The notes beneath the pieces were generated by a model, which saw nothing but the letters and a program-made list of their open reading frames with translations, had not been told where the DNA came from and searched no databases. Source: Bacteroidaceae bacterium (GTDB lineage: Bacteria > Bacteroidota > Bacteroidia > Bacteroidales > Bacteroidaceae). Taken from it: 64,000 nucleotides of DNA. The translations under genes and the position numbers were made by a program. Location of the stretch: positions 1 through 64,000 of the forward strand of contig JAEEZS010000040.1 of NCBI GenBank assembly GCA_016291905.1. Direction: 5' to 3'. Positions 41,909 to 53,525 of the stretch are shown piece after piece (the first letter of the stretch is position 1; every line of letters starts with the position of its first letter).

Positions 41909-42385
41909 ATGAGAAAAGCAAAACCCAAGAAGCGGGTCATTCTTCCCGACCCCGTCTATGGTGACGTCAAAGTCTCCAAGTTCGTCAATCACCTGATGTA
42001 CGACGGCAAAAAGAACACATCCTACGAAATCTTCTACAACGCCCTCAACCTCGTCGGCACCAAGATGGCCGACAACGAGCTCAGCAGCCTTGAAATCTGG
42101 AAAAAAGCCCTCGACAATATCACCCCTCAGGTGGAGGTCAAGAGCCGCCGCATCGGTGGTGCCACTTTCCAGGTGCCTACTGAGATTCGTCCCGACCGTA
42201 AAGAGAGCATCAGCATGAAGAATATGATCGGTTACGCTCGCAAGCGTGGCGGCAAGACTATGGCCGACAAGCTCGCAGCTGAGATCATGGATGCCTTCAA
42301 CAACCAGGGCGGCGCCTTCAAGCGCAAGGAAGACATGCACCGTATGGCTGAGGCTAACCGTGCTTTCGCACACTTCCGCTTCTAA
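41909..42385 (+). CDS. rpsG: 30S ribosomal protein S7
   Basis: 158 residues, nucleates assembly of the 30S head and contacts the E site. Conserved blocks are [35 protein letters not shown] and [11 protein letters not shown] at the end. It lies 79 bases after rpsL and 40 before fusA, in the classic str order. Confidence 0.97.
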   Translation: MRKAKPKKRVILPDPVYGDVKVSKFVNHLMYDGKKNTSYEIFYNALNLVGTKMADNELSSLEIWKKALDNITPQVEVKSRRIGGATFQVPTEIRPDRKESISMKNMIGYARKRGGKTMADKLAAEIMDAFNNQGGAFKRKEDMHRMAEANRAFAHFRF

Positions 42386-42425
42386 GAAAATAGAACCTTA
42401 ACCCACTATTGAGAGCAGAAAACCA

Positions 42426-44543
42426 ATGTCGCACCAGGACCTCCATCTGACACGTAATATCGGTATCATGGCACATATTGACGCCGGTAAGACGACTACG
42501 TCCGAGCGCATCCTCTACTATACGGGCCTGACCCACAAGATAGGCGAGGTGCACGACGGCGCTGCCACTATGGACTGGATGGAACAGGAACAGGAGCGCG
42601 GCATCACCATCACCTCTGCAGCTACCACCACACACTGGAACTGGAATGGCAATCAGTACAAGATTAATTTGATTGACACTCCGGGACACGTCGATTTCAC
42701 CGCCGAAGTAGAGCGCTCGTTGCGCGTGCTCGACGGCGCCGTCGCCACGTTCTGTGCCGTGGGCGGTGTCGAACCCCAGTCGGAGACTGTCTGGCGCCAG
42801 GCTGACAAGTACAACGTTCCCCGTATTGCCTACGTCAACAAGATGGACCGCAACGGAGCCGACTACTTCAGCGTGCTCAGCCAGATACGTGACATCCTCC
42901 ACGCCAATCCCTGCCCTGTGGTTATACCCATCGGAGCCGAAGTAAATTTCAAAGGCGTTGTGGACCTCATCCGCATGAAAGCCATTTATTGGCACGACGA
43001 GACCTTAGGAGCTGACTATTCTGTGGAGGAGATTCCCGAAGGCATGAAAGCCGAGGCTCAGGAATGGCGCGAAAAGCTTATCGACAATGTGGCTGAGTTC
43101 GACGACGAGGTGGCTATGAAGTACCTCGACGATCCCGCCTCGCTCACGGAGGAGGAAATTATCCGCTGCGCCCGCATCGGTACCCTCAAGATGGCTGTCG
43201 TTCCTATGGTCTGCGGCTCGTCGTTCAAAAACAAGGGCGTTCAGACACTTCTTGACTATGTTTGCGCCTTCCTGCCCTCACCCCTCGATAACGGCCACAT
43301 CACGGGTACTAATCCCCGTACGGGCGCCGAGATAGCACGCACCCCCAGCGAGGACGACCACACTGCTGCACTCGCATTCAAGATCGCCGTCGACCCTTAC
43401 GTCGGACGGCTCATCTACTTCCGTGTCTATAGCGGTATCGTCAGCGCCGGCTCCTACGTCTATAACCCCCGCTCGGGCAAGAAAGAGCGCGTGTCGCGTA
43501 TCTTCCAGATGTTCAGCAACAAGCAGAATCCCGTCGATTTCATCTCTGCAGGTGATATCGGCGCTGCTGTGGGGTTAAAGGACGTCCGCACGGGCGACAC
43601 TCTCTGCGACGAGGACGCTCCCATTGTGCTGGAATCAATGGACTTCCCTGAGCCCGTCATCGGTATTGCCGTCGAGCCCAAAAGCCAGAAAGATATTGAC
43701 AAGCTCGCCAACGGACTTGCCAAGCTGGCTGAGGAAGACCCCACCTTTACCGTGCGTACCGACGATCAGACTGGCCAGACCATTATCTCCGGTATGGGCG
43801 AACTCCACCTCGACATCCTGCTTGACCGTCTGCGTCGTGAGTTCAATGTGGAGTGCAACCAGGGTAAGCCCCAGGTTAGCTACAAGGAGGCGCTCACTCA
43901 GGAGGTTGAGCTTCGCGAGGTGTACAAGAAACAGTCGGGCGGTCGTGGTAAGTTTGCCGACATTGTCGTCAAAGTGGGTCCCGTCGATGAGGATTGGACA
44001 CAAGGTGGACTTCAGTTCATCAACGAAGTCAAGGGCGGTAATGTCCCCACCGAGTTCATCCCCTCCGTCGAAAAAGGATTCCAGACCGCCATGCGCAACG
44101 GTGTCCTCGGCGGATTCCCTATCGATTCTGTTAAGGTCACCCTGCTTGACGGCTCCTCGCATCCCGTGGACAGCGATCAGCTCTCCTTCGAAATCTGCGC
44201 CATGATGGCCTTCCGCAATGCTTGCCTCAAAGCCTCTCCCGTACTCCTCGAGCCGCTTATGCGCCTTGAAGTGGTTACGCCTGAGGAAAATATGGGCGAC
44301 GTCATCGGTGACCTCAACAAGCGTCGTGGACAGGTGGAAGGCATGGAGAACAGCCGTTCCGGTGCTCGCGTCATCAAGGCCAAGGTCCCCCTTGCAGAGA
44401 TGTTCGGTTACGTGACGGCGTTGCGTAACATCACCAGCGGACGTGCTACAAGCACCATGACCTACGACCACCACGAGCCTGTCAACAAACCCATAGCCAA
44501 ACAAGTTTTGGAAAGCATGGGAGGCCGTGTGGAGCTATTATAA
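42426..44543 (+). CDS. fusA: Elongation factor G
   Basis: 705-residue translocation GTPase. G motifs are [13 protein letters not shown], the switch region [21 protein letters not shown] and NKMD. Domain IV shows [12 protein letters not shown] and the C-terminal domain [13 protein letters not shown] and [16 protein letters not shown]. It is followed by rpsJ rather than tuf, joining the str and S10 clusters as in other Bacteroidetes. Confidence 0.97.
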   Translation: MSHQDLHLTRNIGIMAHIDAGKTTTSERILYYTGLTHKIGEVHDGAATMDWMEQEQERGITITSAATTTHWNWNGNQYKINLIDTPGHVDFTAEVERSLRVLDGAVATFCAVGGVEPQSETVWRQADKYNVPRIAYVNKMDRNGADYFSVLSQIRDILHANPCPVVIPIGAEVNFKGVVDLIRMKAIYWHDETLGADYSVEEIPEGMKAEAQEWREKLIDNVAEFDDEVAMKYLDDPASLTEEEIIRCARIGTLKMAVVPMVCGSSFKNKGVQTLLDYVCAFLPSPLDNGHITGTNPRTGAEIARTPSEDDHTAALAFKIAVDPYVGRLIYFRVYSGIVSAGSYVYNPRSGKKERVSRIFQMFSNKQNPVDFISAGDIGAAVGLKDVRTGDTLCDEDAPIVLESMDFPEPVIGIAVEPKSQKDIDKLANGLAKLAEEDPTFTVRTDDQTGQTIISGMGELHLDILLDRLRREFNVECNQGKPQVSYKEALTQEVELREVYKKQSGGRGKFADIVVKVGPVDEDWTQGGLQFINEVKGGNVPTEFIPSVEKGFQTAMRNGVLGGFPIDSVKVTLLDGSSHPVDSDQLSFEICAMMAFRNACLKASPVLLEPLMRLEVVTPEENMGDVIGDLNKRRGQVEGMENSRSGARVIKAKVPLAEMFGYVTALRNITSGRATSTMTYDHHEPVNKPIAKQVLESMGGRVELL

Positions 44544-44589
44544 TAATAAGGTAAGGAAATGGTAGTGGTAAGGAAACAGAGAAAAGTAA

Positions 44590-44624
44590 CGGCAGCCCGT
44601 TAGCGAATGACTCTTAACGAGCCG
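44590..44624 (+). promoter_or_regulatory. Possible RNA hairpin in the fusA-rpsJ gap
   Basis: CGGC...CGTTA pairs with TAACG...GCCG around a 12-base loop, with 3-base and 1-base bulges. No T-run follows. Being in the longest gap of the cluster (118 bases) before the S10-type genes, it could be a ribosomal-protein leader; this is a structural guess. Confidence 0.35.
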
Positions 44625-44661
44625 CCCAATGTTTAATAAATTAACAAAGTAACAAAAAAGT

Positions 44662-44967
44662 ATGAGTCAAAAAATTAGAATCAAACTGAAGTCTTACGAC
44701 CACAACCTCGTCGACAAGAGCGCCGAGAAGATTGTCAAGACTGTCAAGAGCACAGGTGCAACCGTCAGCGGCCCTATCCCCCTGCCCACGCACAAGCGCA
44801 TCTACACCGTCAACCGCTCGACCTTCGTTAACAAGAAGGCCCGTGAGCAGTTCCAGCTCGCCAGCTACAAGCGACTGATTGACATCTACGGCTCAACCGC
44901 CAAGACCGTTGACGCCCTGATGAAGCTCGAACTCCCCTCGGGTGTGGAAGTTGAGATCAAAGTCTGA
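44662..44967 (+). CDS. rpsJ: 30S ribosomal protein S10
   Basis: 101 residues. [39 protein letters not shown] and the terminal [11 protein letters not shown] are diagnostic. S10 is also NusE, which with NusB takes part in rRNA antitermination. It opens the S10-type segment after a 118-base gap. Confidence 0.97.
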   Translation: MSQKIRIKLKSYDHNLVDKSAEKIVKTVKSTGATVSGPIPLPTHKRIYTVNRSTFVNKKAREQFQLASYKRLIDIYGSTAKTVDALMKLELPSGVEVEIKV

Positions 44968-45018
44968 TGAAGTTACAGAGAGAAAACAATTAGTGTTTAA
45001 TTAAATTATCAAAGTGAA

Positions 45019-45636
45019 ATGCCAGGATTATTAGGAAAAAAAATCGGAATGACATCCGTTTTCGATGCCGCTGGAAAGAATGTTCCATGCACCGTTATCG
45101 AAGTAGGTCCTTGCTGCGTTACACAGATTAAGAGTGTCGAGAAAGACGGTTACGCTGCCGTTCAGGTTGGTTTCGAAGAAGCCAAGGAGAAGAACACCAG
45201 CGCTCCTCTGATGGGACACTTCAAGAAAGCAGGTGTAACCCCCAAGAGACACTTGGCCGAGTTCAAGGATTTTGAAAAAGAGTACAACCTGGGTGACGTC
45301 ATCACCGTCGACCTGTTCAGTGACAGCGCTTTTGTCAATGTCATTGGCACATCGAAGGGTAAGGGCTACCAGGGCGTAGTGAAAAGACATGGCTTCGGCG
45401 GTGTCGGTCAGACCACACACGGTCAGCACAACCGTCAGCGCAAGCCAGGTTCCATTGGCGCATGTTCCTACCCCGCAAAGGTGTTCAAAGGAATGCGTAT
45501 GGCTGGTCAGATGGGTAACGAACGCGTTACCGTCGCCAACTTGCAGGTTCTGAAGGTTATCCCCGAGCAGAACGTCCTCGTTATTAAGGGCTCTGTTCCC
45601 GGATACAATGGTTCAATCGTAATTGTTGAGAAATAA
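45019..45636 (+). CDS. rplC: 50S ribosomal protein L3
   Basis: 205 residues; an early-assembly protein reaching the peptidyl-transferase centre. The extended loop reads [20 protein letters not shown] and [16 protein letters not shown], then [11 protein letters not shown]. The stop shares one base with the rplD start (TAATG), indicating coupling. Confidence 0.97.
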   Translation: MPGLLGKKIGMTSVFDAAGKNVPCTVIEVGPCCVTQIKSVEKDGYAAVQVGFEEAKEKNTSAPLMGHFKKAGVTPKRHLAEFKDFEKEYNLGDVITVDLFSDSAFVNVIGTSKGKGYQGVVKRHGFGGVGQTTHGQHNRQRKPGSIGACSYPAKVFKGMRMAGQMGNERVTVANLQVLKVIPEQNVLVIKGSVPGYNGSIVIVEK

Positions 45637-46277
45637 TGGAAGTCAGTGTTTATAACATTAAGGGAGAAGACACCGGTAAGAAAGTCGTTCTGAGCGACGC
45701 TGTCTTCGGGATTGAACCCAACGACCACGCTATCTGGTTGGACGTGAAGCAAATTATGGCCAACAAGCGTCAGGGCACCCACAAATCAAAGCAGAGAAGT
45801 GAAATTGCAGGCTCCACGAAGAAGCTTGGTCGTCAGAAAGGTGGCGGCGGTGCTCGTCGTGGCGATATCAAGTCTCCCGTCCTTGTCGGCGGCGGACGTG
45901 TGTTCGGTCCAGTGCCTCGCGATTATGGTTTCAAACTGAATAAGAAGGTCAAGCAGCTTGCTCGCCGCTCAGCCCTCTCCTACAAGGTTAAGGAAGGCGC
46001 ACTCATGGTAGTCGAAGACTTCAATTTTGAGGCCCCGAAGACTAAGCAGTTCGTCGAAATCACAAAGAATCTGAAAGTTTCTGACAAAAAGTCACTTTTC
46101 GTTTTGCCGGAATCCAATTATAACGTGTATCTGTCGGCTCGTAACCTCCAGCGCAACGAACTCGCTATCGCCTCTGACATCAACACCTATCAGGTGCTCA
46201 ATGCCGATGTCATGGTCGTCACTGAGAATGCGCTGAGTGTTATCGAAGGAGTATTAACCAATAAAGTAGAGGCATAA
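45636..46277 (+). CDS. rplD: 50S ribosomal protein L4
   Basis: 213 residues. The exit-tunnel loop reads [20 protein letters not shown] followed by [13 protein letters not shown], and [20 protein letters not shown] follows. In E. coli L4 represses its own operon; whether this holds here is not shown. Overlaps rplC by one base. Confidence 0.97.
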   Translation: MEVSVYNIKGEDTGKKVVLSDAVFGIEPNDHAIWLDVKQIMANKRQGTHKSKQRSEIAGSTKKLGRQKGGGGARRGDIKSPVLVGGGRVFGPVPRDYGFKLNKKVKQLARRSALSYKVKEGALMVVEDFNFEAPKTKQFVEITKNLKVSDKKSLFVLPESNYNVYLSARNLQRNELAIASDINTYQVLNADVMVVTENALSVIEGVLTNKVEA

Positions 46278-46281
46278 GACT

Positions 46282-46572
46282 ATGAGTATTATCGTGAAAC
46301 CTCTGGTGACAGAGAAAATGACTTCGATCTCCGAGAAGTCTAGCCGTTATGGCTTTATTGTATCTCCCAAGGCTAACAAGGTTGAGATTAAGAAAGAAAT
46401 AGAGAGCACGTACAACGTGACTGTCGTCAGCGTCAATACCATCAACTACGCTGGCAAGAATACGTCACGCTATACGAAGAAAGGCTTCGTCCAGGGACGC
46501 AAGAACGCCTTCAAGAAAGCTATCGTAACCCTGAAGGATGGCGACACAATTGATTTTTATAGCAACATCTAA
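46282..46572 (+). CDS. rplW: 50S ribosomal protein L23
   Basis: 96 residues at the tunnel exit, docking site for trigger factor and SRP. Blocks [20 protein letters not shown] and [19 protein letters not shown] identify it. Four bases after rplD. Confidence 0.97.
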   Translation: MSIIVKPLVTEKMTSISEKSSRYGFIVSPKANKVEIKKEIESTYNVTVVSVNTINYAGKNTSRYTKKGFVQGRKNAFKKAIVTLKDGDTIDFYSNI

Positions 46573-46577
46573 AAGAA

Positions 46578-47408
46578 ATGGCAGTACGTACATTTAAGCC
46601 CACAACCCCTGGGCAGAGGCATAAGACTATTGGCACCTTCGAAGAGATTACTGCATCGGTGCCAGAGAAAACTCTCGTTTGTGGCAAGCGCTCAACCGGT
46701 GGTCGCAACAACACTGGTAAGATGACCATGCGTTACATGGGTGGCGGACACAAGAAGAAGTATCGTTTCATCGACTTCAAGAGAGAGAAAGACGGCATTC
46801 CCGCCACAGTGAAGACTATCGAGTACGACCCCAACCGCTCGGCCCGTATCGCTCTTCTGTTCTACGCTGATGGTGAGAAGAGGTATATCATTGCACCTAA
46901 CGGTCTGCAAGTCGGTATGACCATTCTTTCAGGTGAGAACGTTGCCCCTGAAATCGGCAATACTCTTCCCTTGAAGAACATCCCCGTCGGTACGGTTATT
47001 CACAACATCGAACTTCGCCCTGGACAGGGTGCTGTTCTCGTTCGTTCCGCTGGCAACTTCGCACAGTTGGCTTCCCGTGAGGGCAACTACTGTGTTATCA
47101 AGCTGCCTTCGGGAGAGCTTCGTAAGATTTTTGGTGACTGCAAAGCCACTATCGGCAGTGTCGGCAATTCCGATCACGGTCTGGAAAGCTCTGGTAAGGC
47201 TGGTCGTTCACGCTGGCAGGGTCGTCGCCCCCACAACCGTGGCGTCGTTATGAACCCCGTCGATCACCCAATGGGTGGTGGTGAAGGTCGCGCATCTGGT
47301 GGTCATCCGCGTTCACGTAAGGGACTCTATGCAAAGGGTCTGAAGACAAGAGCTCCCAAGAAGCATTCGTCGAAGTATATCATTGAGAGAGCCAATAAGA
47401 AGAAGTAA
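46578..47408 (+). CDS. rplB: 50S ribosomal protein L2
   Basis: 276 residues; binds 23S rRNA near the peptidyl-transferase centre. The conserved C-terminal [17 protein letters not shown] contains the functionally important histidine. [17 protein letters not shown] precedes it. Five bases after rplW. Confidence 0.98.
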   Translation: MAVRTFKPTTPGQRHKTIGTFEEITASVPEKTLVCGKRSTGGRNNTGKMTMRYMGGGHKKKYRFIDFKREKDGIPATVKTIEYDPNRSARIALLFYADGEKRYIIAPNGLQVGMTILSGENVAPEIGNTLPLKNIPVGTVIHNIELRPGQGAVLVRSAGNFAQLASREGNYCVIKLPSGELRKIFGDCKATIGSVGNSDHGLESSGKAGRSRWQGRRPHNRGVVMNPVDHPMGGGEGRASGGHPRSRKGLYAKGLKTRAPKKHSSKYIIERANKKK

Positions 47409-47430
47409 AAACTTTTAACCCGAGTAAATT

Positions 47431-47700
47431 ATGAGTCGTTCATTAAAAAAAGGTCCGTATATCAACGTTTCACTCGAGAATAAGGTTCTCGCAATGAATG
47501 AAAGCGGCAAGAAGTCCGTCGTCAAGACTTGGGCTCGTGCATCCGTCATCTCCCCCGACTTCGTGGGACATACGATTGCCGTTCACAACGGAAAGAATTT
47601 CATTCCTGTTTATGTTACAGAGAATATGGTTGGTCACAAACTGGGCGAATTTGCTCCCACGCGTACCTTCCGTGGTCATGCCGGTAACCGCAAGAAGTAA
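47431..47700 (+). CDS. rpsS: 30S ribosomal protein S19
   Basis: 89 residues. [38 protein letters not shown] and the final [19 protein letters not shown] are diagnostic; binds the 30S head with S13. Confidence 0.97.
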   Translation: MSRSLKKGPYINVSLENKVLAMNESGKKSVVKTWARASVISPDFVGHTIAVHNGKNFIPVYVTENMVGHKLGEFAPTRTFRGHAGNRKK

Positions 47701-47735
47701 GCAGGGTATTAATAGACAATAAAAAACAGAAAATA

Positions 47736-48146
47736 ATGGGAAAAAGAAAAAAATTAGCCGCCGATAAGCGGAAAGAAGCCCTTAAGACCCAGTATTTTGC
47801 GAAGCTGAATGACGTTCCTTCGTCTCCCCGTAAGATGCGCCTCGTCTGTGACATGATTCGTGGCATGGAGGTGAATCGTGCGCTTGGTACCCTGAAGTTC
47901 TCCACCAAAGCCGCTGCTGCCGATGTTGAGAAACTGCTTCGTTCCGCTATCGCCAACTGGGAACAGAAAAACGAACGTAAAGCCGAGGCCGGCGAACTGT
48001 TCGTTACGACGATCTATGTGGATGGGGGAGCCACCCTCAAGCGTATGCGCCCCGCTCCTCAGGGTCGTGGATACCGTATTCGCAAGCGTTCAAATCATGT
48101 GACTTTGTTCGTGGATACCAAAAGTACTAATGAAAATCAAGACTAA
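47736..48146 (+). CDS. rplV: 50S ribosomal protein L22
   Basis: 136 residues. [20 protein letters not shown] starts the globular fold, and the tunnel hairpin ends in [20 protein letters not shown]. Macrolide resistance mutations map to this hairpin in other species; nothing unusual is seen. Confidence 0.97.
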   Translation: MGKRKKLAADKRKEALKTQYFAKLNDVPSSPRKMRLVCDMIRGMEVNRALGTLKFSTKAAAADVEKLLRSAIANWEQKNERKAEAGELFVTTIYVDGGATLKRMRPAPQGRGYRIRKRSNHVTLFVDTKSTNENQD

Positions 48147-48149
48147 GAA

Positions 48150-48872
48150 ATGGGACAGAAGATAAATCCAATTAGCAACCGTTTAGGAATCATCAGAGGT
48201 TGGGATTCGAGTTGGTACGGACAGTATAGCGATCGTTTGGTAGAGGATACCAAGATTCGTGAATACCTGAACGAGCGTCTGGCAAAGGCTAGCGTCTCTA
48301 AGATTGTCATTGAACGCACATTGAAACTGGTGACCATCACCGTTTGCACTGCCCGTCCGGGTCTTGTTATCGGTAAAGGTGGTCAGGATGTTGAGAAACT
48401 GAAAGAGGAGTTGAAGAAGATTACCGACAAGGACATCCAGATCAACATCTTCGAGATTAAGAAACCTGAGCTTGATGCTACTATTGTTGCAACGAACATC
48501 GCCCGTCAGCTTGAAGGTAAGATTGCCTATCGTCGCGCCATTAAGATGGCTATTGCCAATACCATGCGCATGGGTGCCGAGGGTATCAAGATTCAGATTT
48601 CGGGTCGTCTCAACGGCGCAGAAATTGCCCGTTCCGAGATGTATAAGGAAGGACGTACCCCGCTTCACACCTTCCGCGCCGATATCGATTATTGTCAATC
48701 AACGGCTGTCACGAAGGTCGGTGCCCTTGGCGTGAAGGTATGGATTTGCCGCGGCGAAGTGTATGAGAAGAGAGATCTTGCTCCTAACTTCTCTCAGCCT
48801 AAGGACAGTGGTCGTCCTACTGGTGGCGGTGCTCCTCGCAAGTTTAACAAGAAGAGAAATAGCAATCGTTAA
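48150..48872 (+). CDS. rpsC: 30S ribosomal protein S3
   Basis: 240 residues. The N-terminal [20 protein letters not shown] is followed by a KH domain with the loop [18 protein letters not shown], then the C-terminal domain ([20 protein letters not shown]). The short Gly/Arg/Lys tail is usual. Three bases after rplV. Confidence 0.97.
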   Translation: MGQKINPISNRLGIIRGWDSSWYGQYSDRLVEDTKIREYLNERLAKASVSKIVIERTLKLVTITVCTARPGLVIGKGGQDVEKLKEELKKITDKDIQINIFEIKKPELDATIVATNIARQLEGKIAYRRAIKMAIANTMRMGAEGIKIQISGRLNGAEIARSEMYKEGRTPLHTFRADIDYCQSTAVTKVGALGVKVWICRGEVYEKRDLAPNFSQPKDSGRPTGGGAPRKFNKKRNSNR

Positions 48873-48886
48873 ATCCACGAAAGATT

Positions 48887-49315
48887 ATGTTACAACCGAA
48901 AAGAACAAAATACAGAAGAATGCAGCACCGCGCGCAGAAGAACAATGCGCAACGCGGCAACCAGCTTGCATTCGGTTCCTTTGGCATCAAGGCCATGGAT
49001 ACCATTTGGATTACCGGTCACCAGCTTGAGGCTGCTCGTGTCGCCGTGACACGTTACATGCAGCGTCAGGGTCAGCTCTGGATTCGCGTATTCCCCGACA
49101 AGTCTTTCACCAAGAAGCCCGCTGACGTGCGTATGGGTAAAGGTAAAGGTGCTGTCGAAGGCTATGTCGCTCCTGTGACCCCTGGTCGTATGTTGATTGA
49201 GATTGATGGTGTTCCCTTCGCTGTGGCTAAGGAGGCTCTTCGCCTCGGTGCCCAGAAGCTGCCCATCAAGACAAAGTTTGTGGTACGTCGTGACTATGAC
49301 TTCTCCAAGGAATAA
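48887..49315 (+). CDS. rplP: 50S ribosomal protein L16
   Basis: 142 residues. [40 protein letters not shown] and [20 protein letters not shown] are diagnostic; helps position tRNA in the A site. Confidence 0.97.
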   Translation: MLQPKRTKYRRMQHRAQKNNAQRGNQLAFGSFGIKAMDTIWITGHQLEAARVAVTRYMQRQGQLWIRVFPDKSFTKKPADVRMGKGKGAVEGYVAPVTPGRMLIEIDGVPFAVAKEALRLGAQKLPIKTKFVVRRDYDFSKE

Positions 49316-49353
49316 TACGACAAAATAAGTATGAACCTGAAAAAAGCAGTATT

Positions 49354-49551
49354 ATGAAAATTGCAGAAGTAAGAGAATTGTCAACGAACGAGTTAGTTGA
49401 GCGTCTCGATACCGAGCGTGCCAACTATAAGAATATGGTGTTGAACCATGCTATCTCTCCGCTGGAGAATCCCTCTCAGATTAAGAAACTGCGCAGGGAT
49501 ATTGCGAGGATGATGACTGAGTTGCGTCAGAGAGAGCTTAACAACAAATAA
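49354..49551 (+). CDS. rpmC: 50S ribosomal protein L29
   Basis: 65 residues, two-helix hairpin protein. MKIAEVRELSTNELVERL and the terminal RRDIARMMTELRQREL identify it. Part of the exit-tunnel rim with L23. Confidence 0.95.
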   Translation: MKIAEVRELSTNELVERLDTERANYKNMVLNHAISPLENPSQIKKLRRDIARMMTELRQRELNNK

Positions 49552-49563
49552 AACACGGTCCTC

Positions 49564-49821
49564 ATGGAAGTTAGAAATTTAAGAAAAGAAAGAGTGGGCG
49601 TCGTCGTCAGCGACAAGATGGACAAGACCATCACCGTTGCCGCCAAGTATAAGGAAAGACACCCAATTTATGGTAAGTTTGTCACCAAGACAAAAAAATA
49701 CCATGCACATGATGAAAAGAATGAGTGCGAAATCGGTGACACCGTGCGCATCATGGAGACTCGTCCTCTGAGCAAGACGAAGAGATGGAGAGTAGTAGAA
49801 ATCGTTGAAAAGGCTAAGTAA
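49564..49821 (+). CDS. rpsQ: 30S ribosomal protein S17
   Basis: 85 residues, OB fold. [20 protein letters not shown] and the end [20 protein letters not shown] are typical of the family. Two bases before rplN. Confidence 0.97.
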   Translation: MEVRNLRKERVGVVVSDKMDKTITVAAKYKERHPIYGKFVTKTKKYHAHDEKNECEIGDTVRIMETRPLSKTKRWRVVEIVEKAK

Positions 49822-49823
49822 TT

Positions 49824-50189
49824 ATGGTACAGGTTGAATCAAGACTTACAGTGTGTGATAACAGTGGAGCTAAAGAGGCTCTCTGCATCCGTGTGCTTGG
49901 CGGAACGAAACGTCGCTATGCTTCCGTCGGTGATATCATCGTCGTTTCCGTGAAGGATGTCCTTCCGTCCAGCGAATTGAAGAAAGGTACCGTGTCGAAG
50001 GCTCTCATTGTCCGTACCAAGAAAGAGATTCGTCGTGCTGACGGCTCCTATATTCGTTTTGATGACAATGCATGCGTCCTCCTGACCAATACAGGCGAAC
50101 TTCGTGCTAGTCGTATTTTTGGCCCTGTTGCCCGTGAGCTCCGTGCCGTCAACATGAAGGTCGTTTCACTGGCTCCCGAGGTTCTTTAA
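49824..50189 (+). CDS. rplN: 50S ribosomal protein L14
   Basis: 121 residues. [20 protein letters not shown] and [20 protein letters not shown] then [11 protein letters not shown] define it; sits at the subunit interface. Confidence 0.97.
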   Translation: MVQVESRLTVCDNSGAKEALCIRVLGGTKRRYASVGDIIVVSVKDVLPSSELKKGTVSKALIVRTKKEIRRADGSYIRFDDNACVLLTNTGELRASRIFGPVARELRAVNMKVVSLAPEVL

Positions 50190-50211
50190 CCAATTAAAGC
50201 GTAACAGCAAT

Positions 50212-50532
50212 ATGAGTAAGTTACATATTAAGAAAGGTGACATGGTCTATGTCAACGCCGGTGAAGACAAAGGCAAGACGGGTCGTGTCTTGAAAGTAGA
50301 TATTGAGAAACAGCGTGCCATCGTCGAGGGCGTCAACATGATGTCCAAGAGCGCCAAGCCCAGTGCCAAGCACCCTCAGGGCGGCATTGTGAAGCAGGAA
50401 GCTCCCATCCACATTTCCAATCTGAATGTGTTGGATCCTAAGACGAACAAGCCCACCCGCATTGGTCGTCGCATGGGCGAGAATGGTAAGTTGGTTCGTT
50501 ATTCTAAATCATCAGGAGAGGAGATCAAGTAA
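50212..50532 (+). CDS. rplX: 50S ribosomal protein L24
   Basis: 106 residues with an N-terminal KOW motif ([20 protein letters not shown]). [20 protein letters not shown] and [20 protein letters not shown] follow. Its stop shares one base with the rplE start (TAATG). Confidence 0.97.
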   Translation: MSKLHIKKGDMVYVNAGEDKGKTGRVLKVDIEKQRAIVEGVNMMSKSAKPSAKHPQGGIVKQEAPIHISNLNVLDPKTNKPTRIGRRMGENGKLVRYSKSSGEEIK

Positions 50533-51089
50533 TGGCAAATACAGCAAGTCTTAAGAAAGAATATGCCGAGCGCATTGCTCCGGCTTTGATGAAGAAGTTC
50601 CAGTACTCTTCACCTATGCAGGTTCCAGTACTGAAGAAGATCGTCGTCAACGAAGGTCTGGGTATGGCTACTCAGGACAAGAAGATCATCGACGTGGCTA
50701 TTGCTGAGCTTACGGCTATTACTGGCCAGAAAGCAGTTGCTACGGTGTCCAAGAAGGATATCGCCAGCTTCAAGCTTCGTAAGAAGATGCCCGTGGGCGT
50801 GATGGTGACATTGCGTCGCGAGCGTATGTATGAGTTCCTGGAGCGCCTCGTGCGCGTGGCTTTGCCCCGCATCCGCGACTTCAAGGGCATCGAGAGCAAG
50901 TTCGATGGTCAGGGCAACTATTCCCTGGGCATTCAGGAGCAGATTATCTTCCCTGAAATCAACATCGACAGCATCACTCGCATCCTTGGCATGAACATCA
51001 CGTTCGTCACCACCGCCAAGACAGACGAGGAAGGCTATGCCCTCCTGAAGGAGTTTGGTTTACCGTTCAAAAACGCTAAAAACGATTAA
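50532..51089 (+). CDS. rplE: 50S ribosomal protein L5
   Basis: 185 residues; binds 5S r[39 protein letters not shown], and [17 protein letters not shown] are diagnostic. Overlaps rplX by one base. Confidence 0.97.
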   Translation: MANTASLKKEYAERIAPALMKKFQYSSPMQVPVLKKIVVNEGLGMATQDKKIIDVAIAELTAITGQKAVATVSKKDIASFKLRKKMPVGVMVTLRRERMYEFLERLVRVALPRIRDFKGIESKFDGQGNYSLGIQEQIIFPEINIDSITRILGMNITFVTTAKTDEEGYALLKEFGLPFKNAKND

Positions 51090-51092
51090 GAT

Positions 51093-51392
51093 ATGGCAAA
51101 GCAGTCAATGGTAGCACGCGAAGTGAAACGTGCAAAGATGGTCGCTCAGTATGCAGAGAAGCGTGCCGCGCTGAAGGAGATTGTCCGTAAGGGTGATCCC
51201 GCCGAGGCTTACGAAGCAGCCCGCAAACTCCAGAGCATTCCTAAGAACGCCAATCCTATCCGTTTGCACAACCGCTGCAAGCTGACGGGGCGTCCCAAAG
51301 GCTACATCCGCGAGTTTGGCCTTTCACGTATTCAGTTCCGTGAGATGGCTTCCAAGGGTCTCATCCCCGGTGTGAAGAAGGCCAGCTGGTAA
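51093..51392 (+). CDS. rpsN: 30S ribosomal protein S14, zinc-independent type
   Basis: 99 residues, the long form without the CxxC pairs of the 61-residue zinc type. [20 protein letters not shown] and [17 protein letters not shown] are conserved. Followed by a 65-base gap before rpsH in which no start or hairpin stands out. Confidence 0.97.
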   Translation: MAKQSMVAREVKRAKMVAQYAEKRAALKEIVRKGDPAEAYEAARKLQSIPKNANPIRLHNRCKLTGRPKGYIREFGLSRIQFREMASKGLIPGVKKASW

Positions 51393-51457
51393 GAAATTAG
51401 TGAGTGTTATTTTAAATATTGTCAGGAGAGTCCTGATTAATTTAATCAAAAAAAATT

Positions 51458-51853
51458 ATGACAGATCCAATTGCTGATTATCTGACGAGGTTGAGAAACG
51501 CAATCGGTGCCAAGCACAGAGTTGTGGAGATTCCTGCCTCAAATCTCAAGAAGGAAATCACGAAGATCCTTTTTGAGAAAGGTTACATTTTGAACTACAA
51601 GTTTGTTGAGGATGGCCCTCAGGGAACTATCAAGGTGGCTTTGAAGTACGATGCTGCCACCAAGGAGAGTGCCATCAAGAAGTTGATTAGAGTATCTTCA
51701 CCCGGTTTGCGTCAGTACACCGGCTATAAAGATATGCCGAGAGTGATTAATGGATTGGGTATCGCTATCTTATCCACGTCCAAGGGTGTTATGACCGACA
51801 AGGAAGCCGCCGCTCAGAAGATTGGTGGCGAAGTCCTTTGCTACGTCTATTAA
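51458..51853 (+). CDS. rpsH: 30S ribosomal protein S8
   Basis: 131 residues. TDPIADYLTRLRNAIGAKHR, LRQYTGYKDMPRVINGLGIA and ILSTSKGVMTDKEAAAQKIG identify it. In E. coli S8 is the spc operon autoregulator. Confidence 0.97.
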   Translation: MTDPIADYLTRLRNAIGAKHRVVEIPASNLKKEITKILFEKGYILNYKFVEDGPQGTIKVALKYDAATKESAIKKLIRVSSPGLRQYTGYKDMPRVINGLGIAILSTSKGVMTDKEAAAQKIGGEVLCYVY

Positions 51854-51870
51854 TATAGGGAGGATTTGCT

Positions 51871-52428
51871 ATGTCAAGAATTGGAAAATTACCTATCACG
51901 ATTCCTGCAGGCGTTAACGTGACCATCAGCGATGACAACGTTATCACCGTCAAGGGCCCCAAAGGTGAACTTACCCAGAAAGTAGATCCCAGCATCACCG
52001 TCAAGATGGAGAATGGTGAAATCCAGGTCTCCCGCAGCAGTGACGAGAAGCAGGAGCGTGCCTTCCACGGCCTCTATCGCGCCCTTATCAACAACATGGT
52101 TGTTGGCGTATCCGAAGGATATAAGAAAGAACTCGAACTGGTTGGTGTCGGCTACCGCGTGTCCAACACTGGCAATGTCATGGAGTTCGCTCTTGGTTAC
52201 ACACATCCCATCTTTGTCGTTCTTCCTCCCGAAATGAAGGTTGAGACGAAGACCGAGCGCAACAAGAATCCCCAGATTATCCTGGAGTCATGCGACAAGC
52301 AGCTGCTCGGCATGGTATGTGCAAAGATCCGTTCGTTCCGTAAGCCTGAACCTTACAAGGGCAAGGGTGTTTTGTTCAAGGGTGAGGTTGTACGCCGCAA
52401 GTCCGGCAAGTCTGCCAGTGCCAAGTAA
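51871..52428 (+). CDS. rplF: 50S ribosomal protein L6
   Basis: 185 residues, two similar alpha/beta domains. MSRIGKLPITIPAGVNVTIS, GLYRALINNMVVGVSEGYKK and YKGKGVLFKGEVVRRKSGKS are conserved. Confidence 0.97.
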   Translation: MSRIGKLPITIPAGVNVTISDDNVITVKGPKGELTQKVDPSITVKMENGEIQVSRSSDEKQERAFHGLYRALINNMVVGVSEGYKKELELVGVGYRVSNTGNVMEFALGYTHPIFVVLPPEMKVETKTERNKNPQIILESCDKQLLGMVCAKIRSFRKPEPYKGKGVLFKGEVVRRKSGKSASAK

Positions 52429-52451
52429 TTAATCATTAAATTATAGGAACT

Positions 52452-52793
52452 ATGGTAACGAAACAAGAAAGACGAACCAAGATCAAATATAGAGTACGCA
52501 ATAAGATCTCCGGTACCCCCGAGCGTCCGCGTATGACTGTGTTCAGAAGTAACAAGCAGATTTACGTTCAGCTGATTGAAGATGTCAATGGCCGTACCCT
52601 TGCTGCCGCTTCGTCCCTCGGGCTTGAGACTATGCCCAAGAAGGAGCAAGCTGCCAAGGTGGGTGAGCTGATTGCCCAGAAGGCGCAGGAAGCCGGCATC
52701 CAGACCGTTGTTTTCGACAGGAACGGCTATCTGTATCACGGGAGAGTAAAAGAGTTGGCAGATGCTGCACGTAAAGGTGGACTTAAATTTTAA
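52452..52793 (+). CDS. rplR: 50S ribosomal protein L18
   Basis: 113 residues; binds 5S rRNA with L5. [20 protein letters not shown] and [20 protein letters not shown] followed by GGLKF are diagnostic. Six bases before rpsE. Confidence 0.97.
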   Translation: MVTKQERRTKIKYRVRNKISGTPERPRMTVFRSNKQIYVQLIEDVNGRTLAAASSLGLETMPKKEQAAKVGELIAQKAQEAGIQTVVFDRNGYLYHGRVKELADAARKGGLKF

Positions 52794-52799
52794 TCAATC

Positions 52800-53312
52800 A
52801 TGGCTGTAAATAGAGTTAAAGTAACGAATGACGTTGAGCTGAAAGACAGGCTCGTCGCAATCAACCGTGTTACGAAGGTGACAAAGGGTGGTCGTACATT
52901 CACGTTCGCTGCTATCGTTGTGGTAGGCGACGGCAATGGCATCATCGGTTGTGGCCTTGGTAAGGCTGGTGAAGTCACTGCAGCCATCGCTAAAGGCGTA
53001 GAAGCTGCCAAGAAGAATTTAGTACGCGTTCCCGTCCTCAAGGGCACTATCCCTCATGAGGTCGAGGTCCGTTTCGGTGGTGCTCACGTGCTGCTCCGTC
53101 CCGCTTCGGCTGGTACGGGTGTGGTTGCCGGTGGTGCCATGCGTGCTGTTCTTGAGAGTGTAGGTGTTACCGATGTCCTCGCCAAGTCAAAGGGTTCTTC
53201 CAACCCTCACAACCTGGTGAAGGCTACCATCAAGGCCCTCGAGGAACTCCGCGATGCCAAGATGGTTGCCCATGACAGAGGCGTCAGTATGAGTCGTGTA
53301 TTTAATGGATAA
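52800..53312 (+). CDS. rpsE: 30S ribosomal protein S5
   Basis: 170 residues. The N-terminal RNA-binding block [20 protein letters not shown] and [20 protein letters not shown], then [20 protein letters not shown], define it; role in translational fidelity. Confidence 0.97.
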   Translation: MAVNRVKVTNDVELKDRLVAINRVTKVTKGGRTFTFAAIVVVGDGNGIIGCGLGKAGEVTAAIAKGVEAAKKNLVRVPVLKGTIPHEVEVRFGGAHVLLRPASAGTGVVAGGAMRAVLESVGVTDVLAKSKGSSNPHNLVKATIKALEELRDAKMVAHDRGVSMSRVFNG

Positions 53313-53325
53313 GGAGATAGACACT

Positions 53326-53502
53326 ATGGCAACTATTAAAGTTAAGCAGATAAAGAGCCGTATCGGCGCTCCGAAAGACCAGAAACGTACGCTGGATGCA
53401 CTTGGCCTGACCAAGATGAACAAGGTGGTTGAGCATGAAGCCACGCCTTCCATCCTTGGCATGATTAACAAGGTAAAGCATCTGGTAGTTGTTGTTGAAT
53501 AA
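53326..53502 (+). CDS. rpmD: 50S ribosomal protein L30
   Basis: 58 residues starting [20 protein letters not shown], with [20 protein letters not shown]. The ATG at 53326 gives the family length; the in-frame ATG at 53296 overlaps the end of rpsE. Confidence 0.95.
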   Translation: MATIKVKQIKSRIGAPKDQKRTLDALGLTKMNKVVEHEATPSILGMINKVKHLVVVVE

Positions 53503-53525
53503 TTAATGTTTAAAAAGGTTTGATT

